Shown here: positions 1 through 6,411 of the stretch, piece after piece
How positions within the stretch are numbered: position 1 is the first letter of the stretch
Layout: each line of letters opens with the position of its first letter
DNA from: Lachnospiraceae bacterium UBA3772
GTDB taxonomy: Bacteria > Bacillota > Clostridia > Lachnospirales > Lachnospiraceae
Assembly: GCA_002371025.1 (NCBI GenBank)
Contig: DFFQ01000134.1
Span: 1-6,894 of the forward strand
Direction: 5' to 3'
DNA length: 6,894 nt
Notes under the pieces: generated by a model
Databases searched by the model: none
Told to the model about the DNA's origin: nothing
The model's input: the letters and a program-made list of their open reading frames with translations, nothing else
Made by a program: the position numbers and the translations under genes

Positions 1-1041
1 TTCATAAGGCTGGATTGATGTTTCATAAGTACCGATCTTCTGGGAAATATCAATTATCTCCTGCTTATCCATACCAATAAGTGGACGATAAACCGGCATT
101 TCTACCGCATTATCGATTACCCCCAGCGAAAATGTAGTCTGGCTTGAAACCTGTCCTATTGATTCGCCTGTTACAAGGCACTGCGCGTCTTCCATGCGGG
201 CAATATCCTGAGCTACTCTGAACATAAAACGCTTCATTATGATAGTAAGCTGATCATGAGGGCAGTTATCATATATAGCCAGCTGGATCTCTGTAAAATT
301 GATCACATGAAGCTTAAATGGGCCTGAGTACTGTGAAACTATAGTAGCCAGATCCTGAACTTTTTCCAATGCTCTTTCTGATGTATAAGGAGGTGAATTA
401 AAATAAACTCCCTGCATCTCAACTCCACGTTTACCGATCATCCATGTAGCAACAGGGCTGTCAATACCACCTGAAATAAGAGAAATAGCTGTACCATTTG
501 TACCTACAGGAAGTCCTCCTGGACCAGGTATTATATGAGAATAAATATAAACCTTATCTCTTATCTCAACATTGATTATTACATCCGGTTTATGGACATC
601 AACCTTAAGACCGTCCTTCTCAAAATTATTAAGAAGAACTTCTCCGAGTTTTGCATCCATTTCCATGGTATGGATAGGGAAGGATTTATTATTTCTTCTG
701 GCTTTCATCTTGAAAGTGAAGTTCATATCATCCTCGTAAACCTCTCTTACATATTCTGTAAGAAGGTCAGCTATTGCATCAAACTCAAAAACTTCAGTTA
801 CAACAACAGGACAAACTCCTGTGATACCAAAGATCTTTGTAAGTTTTTCCATTACTCTGTCATAATCATAATCTGAATCAGCGTCAACGAAGATTCTTCC
901 ATATTCTCTTCTTACACTGAAATCTCCCTCAGGCTTAAGTCTCATCCTGATTCTCTTGCAGAGTGTATCCTCAAATACATATCTGTTTTTTCCCTTTGTA
1001 CCTATCTCTGCATACTTTATCAAAAAACTCTTGTAAAACAT
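1..1041 (-). CDS. thiI: ThiI, tRNA 4-thiouridine sulfurtransferase (3' end cut by window edge)
   Basis: ATP-dependent enzyme that adenylates a tRNA uridine (position 8 in the family) and replaces its oxygen with sulfur to give s4U; ThiI also serves thiazole synthesis in some bacteria. The window shows the first 347 residues, starting MFYKSFLIKYAEIGTKGKNR, which is the typical ThiI N-terminal ferredoxin-like start. A THUMP RNA-binding region follows at about residues 60-165. The PP-loop ATP-pyrophosphatase domain has SGGIDS at 190-195 and TGESIGQVSSQT at 301-312. The frame is still open at the left edge (last residues TSIQPYE). The usual short form is about 390-400 residues, so perhaps 40-50 are missing, and a C-terminal rhodanese domain cannot be checked. 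Two ATGs lie in a row (1044 and 1041). GAGG at 1048-1051 is 6 bases from the second, so 1041 is preferred, but 1044 is possible. It lies 77-80 bases after the desulfurase gene, its likely sulfur donor. Confidence 0.95.
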   Translation of the reverse strand, partial: MFYKSFLIKYAEIGTKGKNRYVFEDTLCKRIRMRLKPEGDFSVRREYGRIFVDADSDYDYDRVMEKLTKIFGITGVCPVVVTEVFEFDAIADLLTEYVREVYEDDMNFTFKMKARRNNKSFPIHTMEMDAKLGEVLLNNFEKDGLKVDVHKPDVIINVEIRDKVYIYSHIIPGPGGLPVGTNGTAISLISGGIDSPVATWMIGKRGVEMQGVYFNSPPYTSERALEKVQDLATIVSQYSGPFKLHVINFTEIQLAIYDNCPHDQLTIIMKRFMFRVAQDIARMEDAQCLVTGESIGQVSSQTTFSLGVIDNAVEMPVYRPLIGMDKQEIIDISQKIGTYETSIQPYE

Positions 1042-1044
1042 CAT

Positions 1045-1148
1045 TAACCTCTCTTGTAGTGGCGAAACGCTAAACTCTCTTATAATAGCGAAGCCTTAAC
1101 CTCTTTTATAATGGCGAAGCCTTAACCTCTTTTATAGTGGCGAAGCTG
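1045..1148 (-). repeat. Four tandem copies of a 26-bp unit at the desulfurase/thiI junction
   Basis: On the plus strand the copies are 1045-1070, 1071-1096, 1097-1122 and 1123-1148, each beginning TAA(C/A)CTCT and each exactly 26 bp with no gaps. The copies at 1097 and 1123 differ at only 3 of 26 positions; the other two have diverged further. Read in the gene direction, the unit contains TATAAAAGAGGTTA or a variant. The copy nearest the desulfurase encodes its last residues RHYKRG and includes most of its stop codon. The copy nearest thiI supplies the thiI ribosome-binding site (AGAGAGG). The intervening copies also carry AGAGG-like or AGAGAG purine tracts. This is direct observation; duplication by slippage or unequal crossing-over is inferred. 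Confidence 0.93.
1048..1054 (-). promoter_or_regulatory. Ribosome-binding site of thiI
   Basis: AGAGAGG on the minus strand lies 6 bases before the ATG at 1041 and only 3 before the ATG at 1044. This favours initiation at 1041. It sits inside the last copy of the 26-bp tandem repeat, so related purine tracts recur at 26-base steps upstream. Confidence 0.7.
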
Positions 1149-2267
1149 CGGAAGGACTTCCTTAACCACATCTATTGCATAATCCACTTCCTCAATTGTA
1201 TTCATATCACTGAAACTAAATCTAAGAGTAGACTCAGTAAGCTCCTTATCAAGTCCAATAGAATTAAGGACTCCTGAAAGCTTCTTTGCACTGTTAGATG
1301 AGCACGCTGAACCAGATGATACATATACTCCCTTATCTTCAAGGGTATGAAGCATAACTTCCGCCCTGACCCCTTTAAAACTAAGGGATGCGATATGTGG
1401 CGCCTCTCCAGTATTATCATACACGTCTTCGATCTTCGTTAATTCACTGCGAAGTCTGTCACGAAGACTCTTGATATACTCAATCTTTTTATCAAAATCC
1501 GTAAATGTGATCTCCACTGCTTTGCTAAGCCCAACAATGGCAGGTACATTCTGGGTTCCAGAACGCATTCCCTTCTGCTGTCCACCACCATAAATGATAG
1601 GACGAAGAAGCGTTCCTTTCTTAACATAAAGGAATCCTGAACCCTTAGGACCATGCAGCTTATGACCGCTGACCGACATAAGATCAATACCCATTTTCTG
1701 AGGGTTAATACTTACTTTTCCGTACGCCTGAATGCAGTCAGAATGAATAATAACATCCGGATTTTTCTTCTTACATAATTTAGCAATTTCTGCCACAGGC
1801 TGAAGTGCACCGATCTCATTATTTATCATCATGCAGGACACTAAAATTGTATCCAGTCTTACAGCATCTTTAAATTCCTGAGGATCAACTACACCCTTTT
1901 CATTAGTTCCGATGTAAGTTACTTCAAAGCCCTCTTTTTCAAGGAATTTCATAACTTCAAGAACTGATGCATGTTCAATAGCACTTACAACAATATGCTT
2001 ACCCTTACGTCTCTTAGCAAGAGCTGTACCGATTATAGCCATATTATTTGATTCTGTTCCACCAGAAGTATATATTATCTCATCCATCTGACATCTGATG
2101 GAATCAGCAATAATCTTTGTGGCATTTTTAATATAATGTTCAGCATCTACGCCTTTTTTATGAAGTGATGAAGGATTGCCATAATCCTCTGTCATCAGTT
2201 TAACAACTACATCCGCTACTTCAGGATAAACTCTTGTTGTAGCTGAATTATCTAAATAACTTTCCAT
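1122..2267 (-). CDS. Cysteine desulfurase, NifS/IscS family
   Basis: PLP-dependent enzyme that converts L-cysteine to alanine and leaves a persulfide on an active-site cysteine for transfer to a sulfur acceptor. Family landmarks are complete (numbered from the ATG at 2267): YLDNSATT near the start, GGTESNN at 69-75, the cofactor-stacking His at 99 (EHAS), NNEIG at 149-153, the PLP-contacting Asp 177 and Gln 180, the Schiff-base Lys 203 in SGHKLHGPKG, RSGTQN at 235-240, and the catalytic Cys 322 in SSGSACSS. Length is 381 residues, normal for the family. A GTG at 2279 would add four residues (MENK), but AGAAG is only 3 bases from it. The ATG at 2267 has a weak GGA 7 bases upstream and gives the usual short lead before YLDN. 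Because thiI follows directly, the likely job is sulfur supply to ThiI, as for B. subtilis NifZ. General Fe-S cluster assembly remains possible, so no symbol is assigned. The C-terminal RHYKRG and stop lie in the tandem repeat. Confidence 0.95.
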   Translation of the reverse strand: MESYLDNSATTRVYPEVADVVVKLMTEDYGNPSSLHKKGVDAEHYIKNATKIIADSIRCQMDEIIYTSGGTESNNMAIIGTALAKRRKGKHIVVSAIEHASVLEVMKFLEKEGFEVTYIGTNEKGVVDPQEFKDAVRLDTILVSCMMINNEIGALQPVAEIAKLCKKKNPDVIIHSDCIQAYGKVSINPQKMGIDLMSVSGHKLHGPKGSGFLYVKKGTLLRPIIYGGGQQKGMRSGTQNVPAIVGLSKAVEITFTDFDKKIEYIKSLRDRLRSELTKIEDVYDNTGEAPHIASLSFKGVRAEVMLHTLEDKGVYVSSGSACSSNSAKKLSGVLNSIGLDKELTESTLRFSFSDMNTIEEVDYAIDVVKEVLPQLRHYKRG

Positions 2268-2320
2268 TTTATTTTCCACTTACTTCTAATTTGATCTATT
2301 TATAAAAATATCAACTTTAA

Positions 2321-2348
2321 AATGTATCTTACATTCTAAATCTGTCAA
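2321..2348 (-). promoter_or_regulatory. Promoter candidate for the desulfurase-thiI pair
   Basis: On the minus strand a perfect -35 TTGACA (2343-2348) is followed after 16 bases by TACATT (2321-2326), 4 of 6 matches to TATAAT. Transcription would begin near 2314, about 47 bases before the ATG at 2267. Two short palindromes overlap it: CAAAATC-T-GATTTTG at 2346-2360, touching the -35, and AATGTA-TCT-TACATT at 2321-2335, covering the -10. Either could be an operator or chance in AT-rich DNA. The gap between rsmE and the desulfurase gene (about 120 bases) is the widest in the window and has no terminator. The call is by eye from consensus only. Confidence 0.4.
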
Positions 2349-2360
2349 AATCTGATTTTG

Positions 2361-2425
2361 CGCAGTCTCTAACGTAAATGACATTGCCTTATTCTGTCTC
2401 TGCGGTCTCTATCATAAATGACATT
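2361..2425 (-). repeat. Imperfect 25-bp direct repeat around the rsmE stop codon
   Basis: Plus-strand positions 2361-2385 and 2401-2425 match at 21 of 25 bases, 40 bases apart, sharing GTCTCTA and TAAATGACATT. The upstream copy in transcription (2401-2425) encodes the SFMIETA part of the RsmE C-terminus. The other lies just past the stop codon at 2389-2391 in the non-coding gap. The 15 bases between them show no clear repetition, so this is a degraded duplication or a spaced direct repeat rather than a clean tandem array. Confidence 0.7.
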
Positions 2426-3141
2426 ATTGAAAGTGTTGTAAGTCCTGCAGTCTCAGTTCGAAGGATTCTATGACCCAATGACACAATACGTGCCCCTGCA
2501 GCCTTTAAAGCTTCTATTTCTTTATCAGCAAATCCTCCTTCAGGCCCGATAAAGATTCCCACTGATTTTTTCTTATCAGCAGCTTCTTTAAATACCTCTA
2601 AGGAATAATCCATACCCTTTGCACTTTCATAAGGAACTATTATCATATCAAGTTTTGAAGCGATCTCTATAGCTTCCTTCATATTTACGAAGTTCTTTAC
2701 TTCCGGGATTATGCCGCGTCTTGACTGTTTTGAAGCAGACTCAGCGATAAGATTATATCTCTCTAATTTACGAGGTTTCTTCTTATCATCCAGTTTTACT
2801 ACAGTTCTTTCCATCATGACAGGAATTATCTCTTTCGCCCCTAACTCTACAGCCTTTTCAATAATAAATTCCATCTTATCCGCCTTAGGAAGGCCCTGGA
2901 AAAGATAGATATCTGTAGGCAGTTCAGCACAATTATCTGTGATATCACAAATATCAGCCACTACTTCGTCATCTTTTATCTCACTGATATTACAGATATA
3001 GTCCCTGCCTGATCCGTCTCCTACTGTTATCTCATCTCCAGCACGAAGTCTCAGGACATTTTTTATATGATTTACATCTTCTCCATAAATATGGACAGAT
3101 TTATCGGCTTCACTTACATCCGACACATAGAATCTATGCAT
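2389..3141 (-). CDS. rsmE: RsmE, 16S rRNA (uracil-1498-N3)-methyltransferase
   Basis: SAM-dependent SPOUT-class methyltransferase making m3U1498 in the decoding region of 16S rRNA. The protein has 250 residues, normal for the family. The N-terminal PUA-like part starts MHRFYV and includes HIKNVLRLRAGDEI at about 25-38, the usual family signature. The C-terminal trefoil-knot SAM-binding domain shows SKQSRR at 137-142, IGPEGG at 198-203 and LGHRILRTETAGL at 222-234, all characteristic of RsmE. The start overlaps the prmA stop by 8 bases (ATGCATAG). A ribosome-binding site AAGGA (3151-3155) lies 9 bases upstream inside prmA, which points to translational coupling. It corresponds to B. subtilis YqeU in the dnaK operon. 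The C-terminal tail after TAGLTTLSIM is short, and part of its sequence is repeated beyond the stop. Confidence 0.97.
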   Translation of the reverse strand: MHRFYVSDVSEADKSVHIYGEDVNHIKNVLRLRAGDEITVGDGSGRDYICNISEIKDDEVVADICDITDNCAELPTDIYLFQGLPKADKMEFIIEKAVELGAKEIIPVMMERTVVKLDDKKKPRKLERYNLIAESASKQSRRGIIPEVKNFVNMKEAIEIASKLDMIIVPYESAKGMDYSLEVFKEAADKKKSVGIFIGPEGGFADKEIEALKAAGARIVSLGHRILRTETAGLTTLSIMSFMIETAETE

Positions 3142-4192
3142 TTTTCTTTTTCCTTGCCACTATAGATACCCACTCATTCATTCTGAGGATATCCATTATC
3201 TCTAAGTCATTTTCTATCATTGCATTAACCACATCTTCTTCTCTTGTATCCGAGATTCCTGATGTGATAAATATTCCATCAACCTTTAAATATGGCTTTA
3301 TAACTCCAGACATAGGAATGATAACGTCAGCTAAGATATTTGCAACAACAATATCATATTCTCTTGCAGGTACAGAATCTTTTTCACCCAGCTCAATATC
3401 CACCATTTCAGCAGGTGATTTTGCAGCGATTCCAGAACCAAGGCTGGCCTTCTCTGCCTTAATGGCATTTTCTCCAATGACATTTCCTGCTAGAAGATTG
3501 CCACACGAAAACTCGATAGCGTCCTTTCCTAAGTCATTTGCCTTTGCATTTTCTTCACTGGAAATGATTGCCTGTGGGTCTATATCAAGTCCATGAACAT
3601 ATCCTGCTCCCAGCTTTGATGCAACAATTGAAAGAATTCCACTTCCGCAGCCTACATCAAATACAGAACTACCCGGTTTCATATATGCTTTAAGTCTGTC
3701 AATACAGAGCTTTGTTGTTTCATGAGAACCTGTTCCAAATGCCATAACTGACTCAATCTTTATTATGATATCATTTTCTCTTACATCTTTATAATCTTCC
3801 CAGGCAGGAACTATAACAATATCATCGTTAAGTCTTATTGGTTTATAGTACTGTTTCCAGTTGTTCTGCCACTCTGAATCGTCTGATGTGTCACTGATAC
3901 CTACCAGCTTACTTCCCACAGGAAGAAACTCTTCAAGTCTGTTAAGCTCTTCTTTAATGGATTTAATAAGTTCATTCACATCCCTATCCGGAGGGATAAA
4001 GCAGCTGATCTTAGCCACTCCGTCATCTTCTTTCTGAAGTGGCACGTCCACAAACATTTCCTTTAATTCTTCATCTGTAAGAGGCACATTATCCTCTATC
4101 ATTACCCCTTCAACTCCACATTCATCAAGGAACATAGAAATTAGGTCTTCAGCCTCTGTACTTGTTTCGATTGTTATCTTCTTCCAAATCAC
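3134..4192 (-). CDS. prmA: PrmA, ribosomal protein L11 methyltransferase
   Basis: SAM-dependent class I methyltransferase that trimethylates ribosomal protein L11. The N-terminal substrate-recognition domain begins MIWKKITIETSTEAEDLISM and includes the usual GVEGVMIED at 26-34. The catalytic domain shows AFGTGSHETT at 151-160, the glycine-rich SAM loop DVGCGSGIL at 179-187, the acidic LDID at 202-205, and VANILADVI at 283-291. At 352 residues it is longer than the usual 290-320. Much of the excess sits between GNLL (231-234) and YDIVVANILA (279-288), where about 44 residues replace a normally short connector. The start is GTG, supported by AGGAAG (4202-4207) 9 bases upstream and by alignment of the first residues with the family. 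It follows the membrane-protein gene by 34 bases and overlaps rsmE by 8. It corresponds to B. subtilis YqeT. Confidence 0.96.
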   Translation of the reverse strand: MIWKKITIETSTEAEDLISMFLDECGVEGVMIEDNVPLTDEELKEMFVDVPLQKEDDGVAKISCFIPPDRDVNELIKSIKEELNRLEEFLPVGSKLVGISDTSDDSEWQNNWKQYYKPIRLNDDIVIVPAWEDYKDVRENDIIIKIESVMAFGTGSHETTKLCIDRLKAYMKPGSSVFDVGCGSGILSIVASKLGAGYVHGLDIDPQAIISSEENAKANDLGKDAIEFSCGNLLAGNVIGENAIKAEKASLGSGIAAKSPAEMVDIELGEKDSVPAREYDIVVANILADVIIPMSGVIKPYLKVDGIFITSGISDTREEDVVNAMIENDLEIMDILRMNEWVSIVARKKKNA

Positions 4193-4226
4193 TTAATTTT
4201 ACTTCCTATATTTTACTATTTATATA

Positions 4227-5111
4227 TTATTTCTTGAACATATCCAGCAGTCTGCTTATCATCATAAATGATTCTTTGCTCTTCTTTAACTCAGCTGGTA
4301 CGTCATGTTTCTTATTAAGATCTTCTTCAAATGTATATCCTTCAGTTGAATAGAATACATTTATCTTTTTATTATAGAAGCTACAGGCCGTGATCATTCC
4401 AGGTCTCATATCCATAAGCTTCTTTATGGCATCAGAAATATGCTTGTCATTGACGAGCTCTCTTGCTTCATTTTCATCAAATGTATACATCTGACAAACA
4501 GAATTAACGATAGGACTCACTGAATCCATTCTCTTCATCGGTGTATCTGTATATTCAATAAGCGGTGCGTTCTTTGTTGTAAATACCACAGGATTAATAT
4601 TATCTGTTGGAATATCAAACTGGAACAGTCTGCCGTACATATTAAGGTGTGCCTTATAATCCTGCTTATAAATATCAGTTGAGAAGAACTTAACTCCGTC
4701 GCATTCGCCCTTAACTTCATTTAATGAGCTGTATCTGAAATTAATAGTATCTGAGAAAAGCTTTGTATTAAGGATTTCTCTTTCGGTTGCACTTCCGTTT
4801 TTTGAAAATGTTCCAGCATTGAACATATATTCAGCCACAGGTTTTACAATAAGATCACGATAATCAAGATGTATTCCGGCAAGCTGAACCTGAAGCTTTA
4901 TCCTATATGAAAGGAAAAAAGCCAGTACAAGAAGTGAAACGGCAGCAACTACGAGACCATAAGAAAGCATATATCCTGTATGGTTCAGATAAACCGCCAG
5001 TATTGCCGCAAGAACAAGGAAAATAAACAAAAGATTGATTGTTTTAATCTTTGTCTTTAAGGCATTCAACCCCACCTTTTTTTCAACCTTCTTAACAAAA
5101 CTCTTTTTCAT
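4227..5111 (-). CDS. Two-pass membrane protein resembling the DUF3137 family
   Basis: No established function. From the ATG at 5111 the protein has 294 residues. A lysine-rich N-terminus (MKKSFVKKVEKK) is followed by two hydrophobic segments, about 24-42 (INLLFIFLVLAAILAVYL) and 47-68, separated by a very short loop. A basic patch (YRIK) follows, so both ends should be cytoplasmic. The soluble part, 75-294, resembles DUF3137: LNTKLFSDTINFRYSSLNEV at about 114-133, GVKFFSTDIYKQDY at 139-152, and the late pattern MYTFDENEARELVNDKHISD at 208-227, followed by SFYNKKINVFYS and FEEDL. The match is from memory of the family pattern, not a search. The frame is open to a TTG at 5126, but GGAG at 5121-5124 sits 9 bases before the ATG at 5111, so the ATG is preferred. 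Its place between dnaJ and prmA is not part of the B. subtilis order. A hairpin and promoter candidate lie just upstream. Confidence 0.85.
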   Translation of the reverse strand: MKKSFVKKVEKKVGLNALKTKIKTINLLFIFLVLAAILAVYLNHTGYMLSYGLVVAAVSLLVLAFFLSYRIKLQVQLAGIHLDYRDLIVKPVAEYMFNAGTFSKNGSATEREILNTKLFSDTINFRYSSLNEVKGECDGVKFFSTDIYKQDYKAHLNMYGRLFQFDIPTDNINPVVFTTKNAPLIEYTDTPMKRMDSVSPIVNSVCQMYTFDENEARELVNDKHISDAIKKLMDMRPGMITACSFYNKKINVFYSTEGYTFEEDLNKKHDVPAELKKSKESFMMISRLLDMFKK

Positions 5112-5120
5112 AAAACCAGT

Positions 5121-5124
5121 CTCC
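5121..5124 (-). promoter_or_regulatory. Ribosome-binding site that sets the start of the membrane-protein gene
   Basis: GGAG on the minus strand lies 9 bases before the ATG at 5111. It overlaps the alternative TTG start at 5126 (TTGGAG), which therefore cannot use it. This is the main reason for choosing 5111. Confidence 0.6.
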
Positions 5125-5163
5125 AATAATATAGTTAATAGTTACGCATAATAACCCATTTAT

Positions 5164-5192
5164 AATATAGCACATAAGAAATGGCGTGTCTA
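5164..5192 (-). promoter_or_regulatory. Promoter candidate for the membrane protein, prmA and rsmE
   Basis: On the minus strand, TAGACA (5187-5192, 5 of 6 to the -35 consensus) is followed by a 17-base spacer and TATATT (5164-5169, 5 of 6 to the -10 consensus). TGC stands directly before the -10, giving an extended -10 motif. Transcription would begin near 5157, about 46 bases before the ATG at 5111. The -35 lies within the hairpin that follows dnaJ. Identified by eye. Confidence 0.5.
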
Positions 5193-5204
5193 TCGACACG
5201 CCAT
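5176..5204 (-). terminator. Hairpin after dnaJ, probable weak or partial terminator
   Basis: A perfect inverted repeat has arms ATGGCGTGTC (5181-5190) and GACACGCCAT (5195-5204) with a four-base loop. It lies 17 bases beyond the dnaJ stop. In the direction of transcription it is followed by TTCTTATG, a short and interrupted T-run, so termination is probably incomplete. There is no T-run on the other side, so it is not a good bidirectional terminator. It may reduce read-through from the highly expressed chaperone genes; an mRNA 3'-end stabilising or processing role is an alternative. Confidence 0.55.
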
Positions 5205-5221
5205 GAAAATTCTTATATTAA

Positions 5222-6391
5222 TTATCTTCTAAAACCTTTTTTCTTCTTATGATCACCGAAGCTGAATCCACCAGCTGAGTCTGTTGTAGCACGTGTATTT
5301 ACAGTGCTTGCTGCCTCATACTGATTAAGGATTGACTTCTGCTCATCAGTAAGATTGTCTGGAACCTGAACTACAAGAGTTACATACTGGTCACCACGAA
5401 CATTCTTATTACGAAGTGTTGGAACACCCTTACCTTTAAGCTTGATCTTTGTATTTGTCTGTGTACCAGGCTTAATTTCCTGAAGCATAGGACCATCAAT
5501 AGTCTGGATTGTGATCTTTCCTCCAAGAGCTGCCTGTGTAAATGTTACAGGCTCTGTTGTATAGATATCATATTCCTGTCTCTGGAATACTGGATGCTTA
5601 TCCACAAGGATAGTAACAAGAAGATCTCCTCTTTCACCGCCGTTGATACCTGGCTCACCCATCTCACGAAGACGGATACTCTGTCCATTATCGATACCAG
5701 CTGGAACCTTGATCTGAATCTTCTTCTTTGACTTAACATATCCAGAACCTGCACAGTTAGAACATTTATATCTGATGATCTTACCTGAACCCTGACAATC
5801 AGGACAAGTCTGAACTGTTCTTGCCATACCAAAAAGTGACTGCTGTGTAAATACAACCTGTCCTTTACCGGCACACTTTGGACATGTCTCAGCAGGGTGA
5901 CCAGGCTGAGCGCCTGTTCCCTTACATATTGGACATTCATCCTTAAGTGGCATTTCAATCTCTGTCTGAGTTCCAAAGACCGCCTCTTCAAATGTAACTC
6001 TTACAGTTGTACGGATGTCCGCACCCTTAACAGGACCATTTGACTGACGTGCTCTAGAACCGCCACCAAACATATCACCGAAGATATCTCCAAAGATATC
6101 TCCCATATCAGCAAAATCGAATCCACCTTCGAATCCTGATCCGCCTCCGCCGGCAGCAGGATCAAATGCTGCCCAGCCGAACTGATCATATTTTGCTCTC
6201 TTTTCTTTATCTGAAAGAATTGTATAAGCTTCTGTAGCTTCCTTAAACTTTTCTTCTGCTACTGTATCTCCAGGGTTTGCATCAGGATGGTACTTCTTAG
6301 CGAGAACTCTGTATGCTTTTTTCAGATCATTGTCCGTAGCGTTTCTTGCAACGCCAAGGACTTCATAACAATCTCTCTTTTCATCTGCCAT
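5222..6391 (-). CDS. dnaJ: DnaJ, Hsp40 co-chaperone
   Basis: Cytoplasmic co-chaperone that delivers unfolded clients to DnaK and stimulates its ATPase. It is a complete type I DnaJ of 389 residues. The J domain at about 6-70 has the essential HPD at 35-37. A Gly/Phe-rich linker at about 80-111 contains three consecutive GDIF-type units (97-108). All four zinc-binding repeats are intact: CPICKGTG at 153, CPKCAGKG at 170, CPDCQGSG at 196 and CSNCAGSG at 210. The C-terminal client-binding and dimerisation domains follow, with a lysine-rich tail ([10 protein letters not shown]). The start ATG has GAGG (6401-6404) 9 bases upstream and lies 20 bases after the dnaK stop. J-domain residue 8 is Cys where Tyr is more common (RDCYEVLG). 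Its position after dnaK places it in the HrcA-type heat-shock operon, but no CIRCE element lies in the window. Confidence 0.98.
   Translation of the reverse strand: MADEKRDCYEVLGVARNATDNDLKKAYRVLAKKYHPDANPGDTVAEEKFKEATEAYTILSDKEKRAKYDQFGWAAFDPAAGGGGSGFEGGFDFADMGDIFGDIFGDMFGGGSRARQSNGPVKGADIRTTVRVTFEEAVFGTQTEIEMPLKDECPICKGTGAQPGHPAETCPKCAGKGQVVFTQQSLFGMARTVQTCPDCQGSGKIIRYKCSNCAGSGYVKSKKKIQIKVPAGIDNGQSIRLREMGEPGINGGERGDLLVTILVDKHPVFQRQEYDIYTTEPVTFTQAALGGKITIQTIDGPMLQEIKPGTQTNTKIKLKGKGVPTLRNKNVRGDQYVTLVVQVPDNLTDEQKSILNQYEAASTVNTRATTDSAGGFSFGDHKKKKGFRR
6068..6103 (-). repeat. Threefold 12-bp in-frame repeat encoding GDIF units in DnaJ
   Basis: Three successive 12-base units on the minus strand (GGAGATATCTTT, GGAGATATCTTC, GGTGATATGTTT) encode [12 protein letters not shown], DnaJ residues 97-108, in the Gly/Phe-rich linker. 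DIF-type motifs are a known feature of this linker in DnaJ proteins. The near-identity of the first two units at the DNA level suggests local duplication. Confidence 0.8.
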
Positions 6392-6411
6392 CTTTCATTA
6401 CCTCGTGAAGA

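Noticed and set aside
535..876. Plus-strand open frame of 113 codons
   Set aside because: It lies antisense to thiI, whose THUMP and PP-loop motifs are clear. The translation is low in complexity, resembles no known family and has no supporting context.
1061..1146. GGCTTCGCC mini-hairpins in the 26-bp repeats as terminators
   Set aside because: Each has only three GC pairs around a three-base loop and no T-run follows, so they would not terminate transcription.
3264..3596. Plus-strand open frame of 110 codons opposite prmA
   Set aside because: It is antisense to conserved PrmA sequence, and its Ser/Ile/Phe-rich translation is what the complement of this coding region would give by chance.
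5545..5991. Minus-strand open frame of 148 codons inside dnaJ
   Set aside because: It is out of frame with the DnaJ zinc-finger and client-binding domains, which are intact. Its Arg/Leu/Val/Ser-rich product is typical of a shadow frame.
6392..6411. CIRCE operator or heat-shock promoter between dnaK and dnaJ
   Set aside because: The gap is only 20 bases and shows no TTAGCACTC-type inverted repeat. Such a site would be expected upstream of the operon, outside the window.
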